52,144 nucleotides of DNA from Clostridiales bacterium (lineage in GTDB: Bacteria > Bacillota > Clostridia > Christensenellales > Aristaeellaceae): positions 1-52,144 of the forward strand of contig JAAYLK010000009.1 in the NCBI GenBank assembly GCA_012521895.1, written 5' to 3'. The notes beneath the pieces are model-generated. The model worked only from the letters and a program-made list of their open reading frames with translations, had not been told where the DNA came from and searched no databases. The translations under genes and the position numbers were made by a program. Of this stretch, positions 25,759 to 34,368 are shown in pieces (the stretch's first letter is position 1; the number at the start of each line of letters is the position of its first letter).

Positions 25759-27066
25759 TCAATCGCCGTTTTTATCCAGCAAAACGCCGGTGAGCAGGCC
25801 GTTTTCCAGCCCCGTGACGTGCACTTGATGGATGGTGTGCGGGACACCGCCCTGCACCTTCACCGTCATGGCGTTGGGCGTGTTGCCCTGGGAAAGGCCT
25901 TCCTCGTCCTCGGTCTCAAACAGCACCGGCTGGGTGCTGCCCACCATGGAAGTCAGGAAGGCGGTGTTCATCCTCTCATCCAACACCGCCATCACTTTGG
26001 CGCGCGCCATCTTGGTTTTGCGGTCCAGCTGCCCGGGCATCCGGTCCGCGGCCGTGCCCGCGCGGCGGCTGAAGGGGAAGATGTGCATCTTGGCAAAGCC
26101 CACGGTTTCACAAAAGGCCAGGGTTTCCAAAAATTCTTCCTCGGTTTCACCCGGGAAGCCCACCAGCACGTCAGTCGTCAGCGCGCAGCCGGGAAAGGCC
26201 TCCTGCAAACGCCTGGCGGCCTGCAGGTACTCATCTGATGTATACCGCCTGCGCATGCGCTTCAACACCGTGTCGCTGCCGGACTGCATCGACAGGTGAA
26301 ACTGCGGGCAGATGGCGGGAATTTTAGCCAGTTCATCCACAAAGTCTTGGGTGGCGATGACCGGTTCCAGGGAGCCCAGCCGCAGCCTGGGCAGGCCGGG
26401 CACAGCGGCGGCCTTAATGGCGTCCATCAGTTTGACGCCGTCCAAATCCTTGCCGTAGCTGGTCAGGTGGATGCCCGTCAGCACAATTTCCTGATAGCCG
26501 GCGTCCACCAGGCGCTGTGCTTCCCGGTGGATGGCTTCGGGCAGGCGGGAGCGGATGCCGCCGCGCACATGGGGGATGATGCAATAGGCGCAGAAGCGGT
26601 CGCAGCCCTCCTGAATCTTCATCACCGCGCGGGTCTTGCCCTCCTGGTGGCTGATGTTCAGCTCCTCATAAGGGATGGCACGCACGTCCTCCACCGCGGC
26701 AATCTGCGTGTCATTGTCCAAGGCCTGGTACAGCAAATCCACCACCTGTTCCCGGTGCTGGCTGCCCAGGATGACGCGCGCGCCCAGGTCCTTCAACTTG
26801 TCCGCGTCCTTTTGCGCCAGGCAGCCCGCGGCAATCAGGTGGCTGTCCGGCTGCTCACGGCGCACCTTGTGCAGCGCCTGGCGGCTTTTCTGCTCGCCCA
26901 CCGCGGTCACAATGCAGGTGACAATCACGTTGACATCAACTACGTCGCCAAAGGGGCGGGTCTCATAGCCCGCCTCAACAAATTTTTCCTTCATGGCCTG
27001 GGTGTCATACTGGTTGACCTTGCAGCCCAGGGTGTGGAAGGCCACGGTTTTTTGTGTGTTGCTCAA
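25759..27066 (-). CDS. mtaB: tRNA (N6-L-threonylcarbamoyladenosine37-C2)-methylthiotransferase
   Basis: 435 residues, the MtaB branch of the MiaB-like radical SAM enzymes. The N-terminal UPF0004 cluster uses Cys15 (TLGCKVNQYDT), Cys51 and Cys82 (AAGCLAQ). The radical SAM cluster uses Cys155, Cys159 and Cys162 (EGCDRFCAYCIIP). A TRAM domain follows at the C-terminus. It adds a methylthio group to t6A37 of tRNAs reading ANN codons. HTLGCKVNQYD at the start is diagnostic of MtaB rather than MiaB or RimO. It follows rsmE by 13 bases and belongs to the prmA-rsmE-mtaB-degV-hit operon. Confidence 0.95.
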   Translation of the reverse strand: MSNTQKTVAFHTLGCKVNQYDTQAMKEKFVEAGYETRPFGDVVDVNVIVTCIVTAVGEQKSRQALHKVRREQPDSHLIAAGCLAQKDADKLKDLGARVILGSQHREQVVDLLYQALDNDTQIAAVEDVRAIPYEELNISHQEGKTRAVMKIQEGCDRFCAYCIIPHVRGGIRSRLPEAIHREAQRLVDAGYQEIVLTGIHLTSYGKDLDGVKLMDAIKAAAVPGLPRLRLGSLEPVIATQDFVDELAKIPAICPQFHLSMQSGSDTVLKRMRRRYTSDEYLQAARRLQEAFPGCALTTDVLVGFPGETEEEFLETLAFCETVGFAKMHIFPFSRRAGTAADRMPGQLDRKTKMARAKVMAVLDERMNTAFLTSMVGSTQPVLFETEDEEGLSQGNTPNAMTVKVQGGVPHTIHQVHVTGLENGLLTGVLLDKNGD

Positions 27067-27079
27067 GTTGTTTTCCTTG

Positions 27080-27775
27080 TCAGTTGTCGTTGTTCAACGC
27101 CAGAATCATCGCGATGCTGGCCAGGCCCGCGGTCTCCGTGCGCAGGATGCGCCTGCCCAGGGTGATGGGCATGGCGGGCATGTTTGCTATCTCATTCTCT
27201 GTGATGCCGCCTTCGGGCCCGATGACCAGGGCGATGTCCCTTTGCCCCTTCACCGTTTCCCGCAAAGCGGACTGCCGCTCCTTTTCGTAGGGCACCAGCG
27301 CCAGCTCATGCTGTGAAAGCCTGGTGTATAATTCTTCTACGGCAATGGGGGAAAGAACCGAGGGAATGATGGTCCTGCCCGATTGCATCGCGGCTTCCCT
27401 GGCGATTTTTTGCAGCCGCTCCAGGCGTTTTTCGTTGTCTGGTTTGGCCACACAGCGGGAGAAGACCACCGGCACCACGGCGTAAACGCCCATCTCGGTG
27501 CACTGGCGGATGATTTGCTCCATCTTGTCGCCTTTGGGCCAGCCCTGGTAGAGGGTGACGCGGGTGCCAGGCTCGCTGCTTTCCAGTTCGCCGGTAATTT
27601 TTGCCGTGGCCAGCTCCTTGCCGCCTTCAAAAACGGCTTCATACCGCTTCCCGTCCACGCTCACCCGCAGCGCCTCGCCTTCCCGCAGGCGCAGCACCTT
27701 CAGGGCGTGGTGGCTGTCTTCCTTGTTGAAGGTCACCCGCTGGTCTTGTATGCTGTCCGCGAAAAAATCAGGCAT
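27080..27775 (-). CDS. rsmE: 16S rRNA (uracil1498-N3)-methyltransferase
   Basis: 231 residues with the RsmE layout: an N-terminal PUA-like domain (KEDSHHALKVLRLREGE) and a C-terminal SPOUT fold with its deep knot. The SAM-binding Gly/Pro-rich knot segment is ALVIGPEGGITENE, followed by LGRRILRTETAG, both strongly conserved in RsmE. It methylates U1498 of 16S rRNA. The ATG at 27775 overlaps the end of prmA by 8 bases, so the two are coupled; the TTG two codons upstream is less likely. A pair prmA-rsmE is standard in Firmicutes. Confidence 0.95.
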   Translation of the reverse strand: MPDFFADSIQDQRVTFNKEDSHHALKVLRLREGEALRVSVDGKRYEAVFEGGKELATAKITGELESSEPGTRVTLYQGWPKGDKMEQIIRQCTEMGVYAVVPVVFSRCVAKPDNEKRLERLQKIAREAAMQSGRTIIPSVLSPIAVEELYTRLSQHELALVPYEKERQSALRETVKGQRDIALVIGPEGGITENEIANMPAMPITLGRRILRTETAGLASIAMILALNNDN

Positions 27776-28694
27776 TTGCAAACAGCAGCGCGACCCATTC
27801 GCCCTGCGCCATCTTGTCAGTCAGTTTCAAGCCTTGCCGCTCGCAGGCAGCCAGCACATCCTGCTCACGGTCACGGATGATGCCCGACGCCAGGAAGCGC
27901 GCGCCTTCCCTCATCAGGGGTTTGATGGAAGCGGACAGGGTGATGATGATGTCCGCCAGGATGTTGGCGACCACAAAATCGAAGCTGCCCACGACATCTC
28001 TGATCAAATCGCCCGAGGTCACGGTGACAGCGTTTTGCAAGTCGTTCCTTGCTACATTTTCAGTCGCCGCCTTGACGGCGATGGGGTCGATGTCCACCGC
28101 GACCACATCATCAGCCCCCAGTTTGGCAAGCGCGATAGCCAGGATGCCCGAGCCCGTGCCCACGTCCAGCGCCCGGCCGCCCTGGTAGTGCTTCTCCGCC
28201 ATCTCCATGCACAGCCGCGTGGTCTCGTGCGTGCCGGTGCCAAAGGCCATGCCCGGGTCCATTTCAATCACCAAATCAGCTACCTGGGGCTCATACCGCT
28301 CCCACACCGGCTTGATGATGAGGTTTTTCCCTACGCGCATGGGCTTGTAATACTGCTTCCAGTTCTCCGCCCAGTCCTCATCCTTCACCGCCTGCTGGGC
28401 GAATTCCAGGCTGCCCGCGTCAAAATCCTCAAGGTTTTTCAACTGCTGCACATCAGCCCTGGCCAGTTCCATGTCCTCAAGGCTCGCAAACCAGGCCACC
28501 ACCCTGACGTCCTCGGGCATGTTTTCTTTGAGCTCATCGCCGTACAGCTCGCCAAAGCCGCTGCCGTCGTCCTTGTCCGGCACATCGCGCCGGTCAATGA
28601 TTTGCGTGCCCTTGGCACCGTTTTGCATCAGGCGCTCACTGACCGCGTCCGCGGCCTGGGTGGTGGTGCTGACGCTGACTTCAATCCAATCCAT
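27768..28694 (-). CDS. prmA: Ribosomal protein L11 methyltransferase
   Basis: 308 residues. The N-terminal L11-binding domain begins MDWIEVSVSTTTQAAD as in PrmA. The methyltransferase part has GMAFGTGTHETTRLCM, the PrmA signature, then DVGTGSGILAIA (motif I), AVDIDPIAV (motif II) and VVANILADII (NIL-type motif IV). It trimethylates L11 at several positions. The start at 28694 has GGAGG upstream and begins the protein at the conserved DWIEV. It is the first gene of its operon, with a good promoter about 30 bases upstream. The dnaK-dnaJ genes that often precede prmA are not here. Confidence 0.95.
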   Translation of the reverse strand: MDWIEVSVSTTTQAADAVSERLMQNGAKGTQIIDRRDVPDKDDGSGFGELYGDELKENMPEDVRVVAWFASLEDMELARADVQQLKNLEDFDAGSLEFAQQAVKDEDWAENWKQYYKPMRVGKNLIIKPVWERYEPQVADLVIEMDPGMAFGTGTHETTRLCMEMAEKHYQGGRALDVGTGSGILAIALAKLGADDVVAVDIDPIAVKAATENVARNDLQNAVTVTSGDLIRDVVGSFDFVVANILADIIITLSASIKPLMREGARFLASGIIRDREQDVLAACERQGLKLTDKMAQGEWVALLFANA

Positions 28695-28722
28695 GCTGCC
28701 TCCAGTGTGTATATACCGCAAA

Positions 28723-28751
28723 ATTATAACGTCCCGGCACTGGATTTGCAA
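28723..28751 (-). promoter_or_regulatory. Sigma-A promoter for the prmA operon
   Basis: On the minus strand TTGCAA (28746-28751), a 17-base spacer and TATAAT (28723-28728). TTGCAA reads the same on both strands, so the region may also serve the divergent small gene, which has TACAAT at 28772-28777 but no well-spaced -35. Confidence 0.78.
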
Positions 28752-28806
28752 TTTGCAATGGGGGCACGGGGTACAATGCCTTCAAACCACAAGGAAAGGT
28801 GGGCTC

Positions 28807-29058
28807 ATGGGCGAGCAGGCAAAGAAAAAAGCCCCGCGCGGGGTGGACCGGCGCGGGCAGTTGGAGGAAAGGCCTTTCACTTACATAGAAACCAAGGACG
28901 GCAAGGTGATGATTTCAAGGGACAACCGCCTGGTGACCATCCTGTCTGGCAAGGCTGCCGAGAAATTTATCAATGCCGCCCAAGGACTTTCACAGGATGA
29001 AGTTCAACTGCTGCTGGCCAAGGCCACCGGCCACTACAAGCACGGCAACGAGCGATAA
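28807..29058 (+). CDS. Small basic protein of unknown function
   Basis: 83 residues, beginning MGEQAKKKAPRG and carrying a compact middle region with the pattern FTYIETKDGKVMISRDNRLV. The C-terminal half looks helical (AAEKFINAAQGLSQDEVQLL read in parts). There is no signal peptide, membrane helix or cysteine. The start has AAGGAAAGG upstream and a TACAAT box lies 30 bases before it, so it is likely expressed. It diverges from prmA and converges with livF, 10 bases apart. I do not recognise a family; the basic N-terminus allows nucleic acid or ribosome binding, which is a guess. Confidence 0.65.
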   Translation: MGEQAKKKAPRGVDRRGQLEERPFTYIETKDGKVMISRDNRLVTILSGKAAEKFINAAQGLSQDEVQLLLAKATGHYKHGNER

Positions 29059-29068
29059 AACAGGTGGA

Positions 29069-29809
29069 TCACGGGAAAGCCTGGCATTTTTTCTTTTTGG
29101 CCTGCCCCAGGTAGGCGTCGCGCACCTTCTGGTTGTTCAGCAATTCCATACCCGGGTCCTCCATGGTGATGCGCCCGGTCTCCAGCACATAGCCGTAATC
29201 GGCGGCGCGCAGGGCGGCGTTGGCGTTTTGTTCAATCAGCAGGATGGTGATGCCCTCATCGCGCAGGCGGTGGATGATGGAAAAAATCTCTTTCACCACC
29301 AAGGGCGCCAGCCCCAGGGAGGGCTCATCCATCATCAGCAGCTTGGGCCGCGCCATCAAGGCACGGCCAACCGCCAGCATCTGCTGCTCGCCGCCGGACA
29401 GGGTGCCGGCCTGCTGCCAGTGCCGCTCCTGCAAGCGCGGAAAGCGCTCATACACATACTGGATGGAAGCCTGGATTTCGCCGGAGTTCTTCCGCAGATA
29501 AGCGCCAATTTTCAGGTTTTCCAGCACGCTCAAATTGGGGAAGACACGTCGCCCTTCCGGCACCAGCACGATGCCTTCGGACACGATGCGCGAGGTGTCC
29601 AGCGAGGTGATTTCCCGCCCGTCAAAATTGATGCTGCCGCCCTTGACCGGCACCAGGGAGGAGATGGCCCGCAGCGTGGTGGACTTGCCCGCGCCGTTGG
29701 CGCCGATCAGGGTCACAATCTGCCCCTTCTCCACCGAGAAAGAGATGGATTTCAGCGCCTCAATGCCGCCGTAGCTCACCTGCAGGTTGGTGACGTTCAA
29801 CAAACTCAT
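29069..29809 (-). CDS. livF: Branched-chain amino acid ABC transporter ATP-binding protein LivF
   Basis: 246 residues. Walker A is GANGAGKST, the ABC signature LSGGEQQML and Walker B LLMMDEPSLGL, with the switch His in ILLIEQNAN replaced by the LivF-type Gln-Asn, which is normal for LivF. It is the shorter of the two ATPases and energises uptake through the LivH-LivM channel. Its ATG overlaps the livG stop (ATGA). It is the final gene of the livJHMGF operon. No terminator was found in the 10-base gap to the convergent small gene. Confidence 0.95.
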   Translation of the reverse strand: MSLLNVTNLQVSYGGIEALKSISFSVEKGQIVTLIGANGAGKSTTLRAISSLVPVKGGSINFDGREITSLDTSRIVSEGIVLVPEGRRVFPNLSVLENLKIGAYLRKNSGEIQASIQYVYERFPRLQERHWQQAGTLSGGEQQMLAVGRALMARPKLLMMDEPSLGLAPLVVKEIFSIIHRLRDEGITILLIEQNANAALRAADYGYVLETGRITMEDPGMELLNNQKVRDAYLGQAKKKKCQAFP

Positions 29810-30648
29810 TCTTCATCCACCCCCAGGTAGGCCGCGATGACCGCCGGGTTGTCCTGGATTTGCTCCGGCAGCCCAGTGGCGATCTGCTTGCCAAAGTCGA
29901 TGACATAGATGCGGTCGGAGATGTCCATGACCAGGTCCATGTGATGCTCAATTAAGAAAATGGTCAGCCCGAAGCGCTTGCGGATGCCCACGATGAACTT
30001 CGCCAGCGCCTCGGTCTCCTGGGGGTTCATGCCGGCGGCCGGCTCGTCCAGCAGCAGCAATTGCGGCTTGGTGGCCAGCGCGCGGGCGATCTCCAGCCGC
30101 CTTTGCTTGCCATAGGGCAGGGAGACGGCCAGCTCATCCTTTTCCTTGAGCAGGCCCACCGCGTCCAGCAGCTGTTCCGCCAGCTCCCTGTGCTGCTGCT
30201 CTTCCTTGTAATTCAGGCGCAAGGTGGCGGAAAAGAGGTTGCTCTTGCGGTGCAGGTGGGTGGCGATCAGCACGTTTTCAAAGGCGGTCTGGGTCTTGAA
30301 CAGGCGGATGTTCTGGAAGGTGCGCGCCACGCCCAGCTTGGTGATCTGGTCGGGCGTGTTTTCAACAACCTCGGAAGGAAACTGCTTGTGGCTGCCCACA
30401 TACAGCTGCTTCATCCTGCCCTGCGGGTGGTTGGACACAATCAACTTGTCCTGGTAGAAAACCTGCCCGTTGGTGGGGGCATAGACGCCGGTGATACAGT
30501 TGAAGGCGGTGGTTTTCCCGGCGCCGTTGGGGCCGATGAGGGCGACGATTTCATCCTTCTTGATATGCATGCTTAAATCGTCCACTGCCACCACGCCGCC
30601 AAACTGCATGGTGACATGTTTCAGTTCAAGCATCGTCTCAACGCTCAT
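29806..30648 (-). CDS. livG: Branched-chain amino acid ABC transporter ATP-binding protein LivG
   Basis: 280 residues. Walker A is GPNGAGKTT, the signature region VSLPYGKQRRLEIARAL (LivG-type YGxQRRLEIARAL) and Walker B LLLLDEPAAGMNPQE. The insertion between them, with VARTFQNIRLF, is typical of LivG, and IFLIEHHMDLVM carries the switch His. Two ATG codons stand side by side; 30648 has better spacing (6 bases) from AGGAGG than 30651. The gene begins within the last codons of livM. It pairs with LivF as the ATPase heterodimer. Confidence 0.95.
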   Translation of the reverse strand: MSVETMLELKHVTMQFGGVVAVDDLSMHIKKDEIVALIGPNGAGKTTAFNCITGVYAPTNGQVFYQDKLIVSNHPQGRMKQLYVGSHKQFPSEVVENTPDQITKLGVARTFQNIRLFKTQTAFENVLIATHLHRKSNLFSATLRLNYKEEQQHRELAEQLLDAVGLLKEKDELAVSLPYGKQRRLEIARALATKPQLLLLDEPAAGMNPQETEALAKFIVGIRKRFGLTIFLIEHHMDLVMDISDRIYVIDFGKQIATGLPEQIQDNPAVIAAYLGVDEE

Positions 30649-32071
30649 CATGGGCCTCCTTTCGGTGCCTGGTCCAGCCAATCATGCGGGCTAGGCTGAA
30701 CTCCTTGTCGCCCATGATGCCCTTCCTATAAAACAACACCACCGCCATGATGACCGCCGAAAAGGCCACCATCCGGAAGCCCGAGCGCAGCAGCGGCACC
30801 TGGAAGCTGCCAATCATCGTTTCATTGTCCAGGAAGCGCAGCCACCACTCGCTGGCGGCCACAAAGAGGAAGCTGGCGATGACGGAGCCGGAGATGGAGC
30901 CCATCCCGCCAATCACCACAATCAGCAAAATCTCATAGGTCATGGCGGAGGTGAAGGCCGCCGCCTGCACCGTGGTCTGGTACATGGCCAGCAGGGCGCC
31001 GCCCACGCCGGCGAAAAAGCTGCTGATGACAAAGGCCAGCTGCTTGTGCGCGAAGAGGTTGATGCCCATGGCCTCCGCCGCCACCTCATCATCCCGGATG
31101 GCCTTGAAGGCCCGCCCATAGGTGGAGTGAATCAGCAGGGTGATCAGCGCGATGCACACGCCCGCGATGGCAAAGGGGTAGAGCGCGGTGGAGAACACCG
31201 TGAAGCGCCGCAGCAGGTTGGACCCGTTGGTGATGGGCCCCAGGCCCTCATACTGGAAGACCGCGCGGATGATTTCGGCAAAGCCCAGGGTGGCGATGGC
31301 CAGGTAGTCACTTTTCAAGCGCAGCACGGGCAGGCCGATCAAAAAGGCGAAGAAGGCGGCGGCCAGCCCGGCAATGACGATGGACAGCAGCGGGGGCAGG
31401 GAGAACTGAATCAACCCGCCCGCGTAATACTGGTAGACCTGCGCGCGGTTCTCCACCGGGATGCTGAGGATGGCGTAGGCATAGGCGCCAATCAGCATAA
31501 AGCCCGCCTGCCCCAATGAGAACAGGCCCGTAAATCCGTTGAGCAGGTTCATGGACACCGCGATCAGGGCATAGATGGCGCCTTTTTTCAGCACCGTCAT
31601 CAGCATGGAGTTGACCCCGGTGATGTTTTCCACGATGTAGATGCCGCAGTACAAGGCGGCGATTAGCACCAGCGGCAACGCCAGTTTCTTGAATTTCTTG
31701 CCCTTGTCCAGCGCATAAACCACCAGCGCCAGGGCGATGGCCAGCAAAAAGATGCTGCCCGCTGTCAGCACCGGGTAGTTTTTAAACAGCATCAGTTCCC
31801 GGTTCACGCCGTCACTGAAGGTCAGCTTGTCAGAAAAACCATCCAGGTAGCGCGTCAGGTTGCGCAGGGTCTTCTCCCGGTCGCCTTCCTCCAGCGCGTC
31901 CGTCACCCGGTCACGGGCCTTGAGCATCTTGTCATCCTGCGCTGCCAGCTGCTGCGCGTCCATCGTTTCAAGCAGGCCGGGCAGGCTGTCCTTTGCGGAC
32001 TGGGCGAAATAAATCACGGTGACGGCGCACACGGCCAGCACCAGGGCGATGAGGATTTTGACTGTCTTCAT
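30638..32071 (-). CDS. livM: Branched-chain amino acid ABC transporter permease LivM with N-terminal extension
   Basis: 477 residues, about 130 longer than the core of LivM. The core starts near residue 132 and shows NLLNGFTGLFSLGQAGFMLIGAYAYA (read in parts), RLKSDYLAIATLGFAEIIR and FAGVGGALLAM, the classical LivM motifs. The extension has a membrane helix (6-22), a charged, helix-prone extracytoplasmic stretch (25-97; LKARDRVTDALEEGDREKTL) and a second helix (100-120). The start at 32071 has AGGAGG upstream. It forms the channel with LivH. The extracytoplasmic insert could contact the binding protein, but this is inference. Confidence 0.93.
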   Translation of the reverse strand: MKTVKILIALVLAVCAVTVIYFAQSAKDSLPGLLETMDAQQLAAQDDKMLKARDRVTDALEEGDREKTLRNLTRYLDGFSDKLTFSDGVNRELMLFKNYPVLTAGSIFLLAIALALVVYALDKGKKFKKLALPLVLIAALYCGIYIVENITGVNSMLMTVLKKGAIYALIAVSMNLLNGFTGLFSLGQAGFMLIGAYAYAILSIPVENRAQVYQYYAGGLIQFSLPPLLSIVIAGLAAAFFAFLIGLPVLRLKSDYLAIATLGFAEIIRAVFQYEGLGPITNGSNLLRRFTVFSTALYPFAIAGVCIALITLLIHSTYGRAFKAIRDDEVAAEAMGINLFAHKQLAFVISSFFAGVGGALLAMYQTTVQAAAFTSAMTYEILLIVVIGGMGSISGSVIASFLFVAASEWWLRFLDNETMIGSFQVPLLRSGFRMVAFSAVIMAVVLFYRKGIMGDKEFSLARMIGWTRHRKEAHDER

Positions 32072-32081
32072 CCTGTCCTCC

Positions 32082-32969
32082 TCACACTTTTTCCTGCTGC
32101 GGCTCACCAAACAAGCCGGTGGGCTTGAAGATGAGGATGATGATCAGCAGGGCGAAGGTAAAGGCATCTGAGAAGCTGGTCAGCCCCAGCGCCTTGATGA
32201 TGTTTTCGGCGATGCCGATGATGAAGGCGCCGATCACGGCCCCGGGGATGGAGCCGATGCCGCCAAAGACGGCGGCCACAAAGGCCTTCAGCCCCGGCAT
32301 GGCGCCCGCGGTGGGCGTCACCGCGGTATAGTTTGAAAAATACAGCATGGACCCCACGGCAGCCAGGAAGGAGCCGATGATGAAGGTGACGGAGATCACC
32401 TTGTTGATTTTGATGCCCATCAGCTTTGAGGTCTCAAAATCCTTGCTCACCGCGCGCATGGCCATGCCCACTTTGGTGTGGTTGATCAGCTGCACAAGTG
32501 CCACCACCAAAACCAGCGTCAGCACCGGGGTCACCAGGGTCACCATCTTGGTGGTGGCGGTGTAGATGCTGACGGGGTTTGAGATGAAGGGCAGGGTGGG
32601 GTATTGCTTGGCCAGGCCGCCGGTGATATACCACATCAGGTTTTGCAACAGGTAGCTCACCCCGATGGCTGATATCATGATGGACATCCTTGGCGCGCTG
32701 CGCAGGGGCTTGTAGGCGATGCGCTCCACGGAAAAGCCCAGCAGCACGGTCAGGATGATGGTCAGCGGCAGGGAGAGGTACAGGGGCAGGGTGGCGTTCA
32801 TGTACACCATGCAATAGGCGGCCACCGTGAAAATATCGCCGTGGGCAAAGTTGATCAGGCGAAGGATGCCATACACCATCGTGTAGCCGATGGCAATCAG
32901 GGCATACTGCCCGCCCACGGAAATGCCCGCCAAAAGGTAGGGCAGGTTGGCGCTGATAAAATCGCTCAT
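32082..32969 (-). CDS. livH: Branched-chain amino acid ABC transporter permease LivH
   Basis: 295 residues, about eight membrane segments. GGQYALIAIGYTMVYGILRLINFAHGD (read in parts) is the strongest LivH hallmark, followed by the cytoplasmic loop MRAVSKDFETSKLMGIKINKVI (read in parts) that meets the ATPases, and AAVFGGIGSIPGAVIGA near the end. It makes the membrane channel with LivM. The start at 32969 follows AAAGGGG. The gene lies 67 bases after the binding protein gene, a gap that in such operons often lets the binding protein be made in excess, and 10 bases before livM. Confidence 0.95.
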   Translation of the reverse strand: MSDFISANLPYLLAGISVGGQYALIAIGYTMVYGILRLINFAHGDIFTVAAYCMVYMNATLPLYLSLPLTIILTVLLGFSVERIAYKPLRSAPRMSIMISAIGVSYLLQNLMWYITGGLAKQYPTLPFISNPVSIYTATTKMVTLVTPVLTLVLVVALVQLINHTKVGMAMRAVSKDFETSKLMGIKINKVISVTFIIGSFLAAVGSMLYFSNYTAVTPTAGAMPGLKAFVAAVFGGIGSIPGAVIGAFIIGIAENIIKALGLTSFSDAFTFALLIIILIFKPTGLFGEPQQEKV

Positions 32970-33036
32970 GCTGGTCCCCTTTGAAAAATGGGGGCCGAAG
33001 TCCTCGGCCCCCATGCCCGGTCAGACCGGTTTGGTG

Positions 33037-34212
33037 TTATTCGGATACGCTCTGGACTTTGACAAACTCCCAGGCGCCGGTTTCGTTGTTGCTCTTTTTG
33101 ATGAAGGCCTGGTCACGCACCGCGTCGCCGTTCTCGCCAAAGACGATGGCACCGGTCACGCCGTTAAAGGTGACATCGGCCATGATTTCCGCGATGTCCT
33201 CGCGCTCGCCGGAGTCAGCCAGCTTCAGGGCTTCCAGGGCCACCATATAGCCATCATAGCCCAGGGCGGAGACAGCGGCCACGATGTCATTGCCGCCGTT
33301 GTTGGCCAGCTTGTCGGGGTTGGCGTTCAGCCATTCCTTGAAACCCTTGACAAAGTCGGCGGCCGCGGAGGAGGTGTCGCCCTCATCAAAGAAGGTGGAG
33401 ACGGAGACGGACATGTCCGTGCCCTTGGCGGCATCCAGAATGACCGAGGAATCCCAGGTATCGCCCGCCAGGATGGGGATCTTGATGCCGTTGGCGGCAG
33501 CCTGGGTGATGATCTGGGAGGCGAACTCGGTGGAGGTGGGGGAGAAGATGACCTCGGCCCCGGCGTTGACGGCGCTGGTCAGGTAGGCTGTAAAGTCGCT
33601 GGTGCCCAGGGGGAAGGTCTCGCCGTTGACCTCACCGCCCTTGCCCTTGAAGGCCTCGGTGAAGTAGTAGGCCAGGCCCACGTCATAGTCATTGCCCAGC
33701 TGCGCCAGGGTATAGGCTTTCTTGGCGGTGAACTCATCCATCGCGAAATTGGCCAGCACCGTGCCCTGGAAGGGGTCCAGGTAGCAGATGCGGTAGTACA
33801 GGGGGTTGCCGATGGTCACCTGCGGGTTGGTGCAGGAAATGCCGATGGCAACCACGCCTGCCGCGTCAAAGATGTCGGCCGCGGCGATGGACACGCCGGA
33901 ACCATAGCTGCCCAGCACGATGGACGCGCCGGCATCCACCAGGGTGCGGGCCGCCGTGGGCGCCTTGTCGTTGGAGGACTGGTTGTCCACTTCCTCCAGG
34001 CGGATCTTGTACACGCCGTCAGACAGCTCCACGGTGGGGGCCAGGTGGTTGGCGTAGTAGATGCCCAGGGTCTCCTGCTTGCCGCCGGCGCCGTTGGGGC
34101 CGGAAGCGGGTTCGTAGATGCCGATGACGATTTCTCCGGCATACTCTTCACCCAGCGCGATGACAGGGAGCAGCAGCATCAAGGCCAGAAACAGGGCTGT
34201 CAGTTTTTTCAT
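33037..34212 (-). CDS. livJ: Branched-chain amino acid ABC transporter substrate-binding protein
   Basis: 391 residues of the Peripla_BP_6 family. MKKLTALFLALMLLLPVIALG is the signal region (20 residues shown in part); no lipobox Cys follows, so it is either released or kept by the hydrophobic stretch, unlike most Gram-positive binding proteins, which are lipoproteins. The mature part starts with IVIGIYEPASGPNGAGG, then LVDAGASIVLGSYGSG and IGISCTNPQVT, the usual ligand-pocket segments. The start at 34212 has AGGAGG 9 bases upstream. It is the first gene of livJHMGF and has a strong promoter. Confidence 0.92.
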   Translation of the reverse strand: MKKLTALFLALMLLLPVIALGEEYAGEIVIGIYEPASGPNGAGGKQETLGIYYANHLAPTVELSDGVYKIRLEEVDNQSSNDKAPTAARTLVDAGASIVLGSYGSGVSIAAADIFDAAGVVAIGISCTNPQVTIGNPLYYRICYLDPFQGTVLANFAMDEFTAKKAYTLAQLGNDYDVGLAYYFTEAFKGKGGEVNGETFPLGTSDFTAYLTSAVNAGAEVIFSPTSTEFASQIITQAAANGIKIPILAGDTWDSSVILDAAKGTDMSVSVSTFFDEGDTSSAAADFVKGFKEWLNANPDKLANNGGNDIVAAVSALGYDGYMVALEALKLADSGEREDIAEIMADVTFNGVTGAIVFGENGDAVRDQAFIKKSNNETGAWEFVKVQSVSE

Positions 34213-34274
34213 CGGGAGCAACCTCCTATACTTTTGTCAGCATCCTACCGCGAGATTGGCTGTATGTACAGCGG

Positions 34275-34303
34275 ATTATACGCCCAGCTGTATGAAAATG
34301 CAA
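34275..34303 (-). promoter_or_regulatory. Sigma-A promoter for the livJHMGF operon
   Basis: On the minus strand TTGCAT (34298-34303), a 17-base spacer and TATAAT (34275-34280). The leader before livJ is about 55 bases. Confidence 0.85.
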
Positions 34304-34312
34304 GACAAGTGC

Positions 34313-34347
34313 AAAAAAAGCGGCAAACGCTTGTTTTGTTTGCCGCT
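34313..34347 (-). terminator. Terminator after the gltS-like gene
   Basis: On the minus strand AGCGGCAAAC and GTTTGCCGCT form a 10-bp stem, then seven T. It separates the gltS transcript from the liv promoter that lies directly downstream. Confidence 0.9.
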
Positions 34348-34368
34348 CGCTTGTGTAAATGCCCTGTT

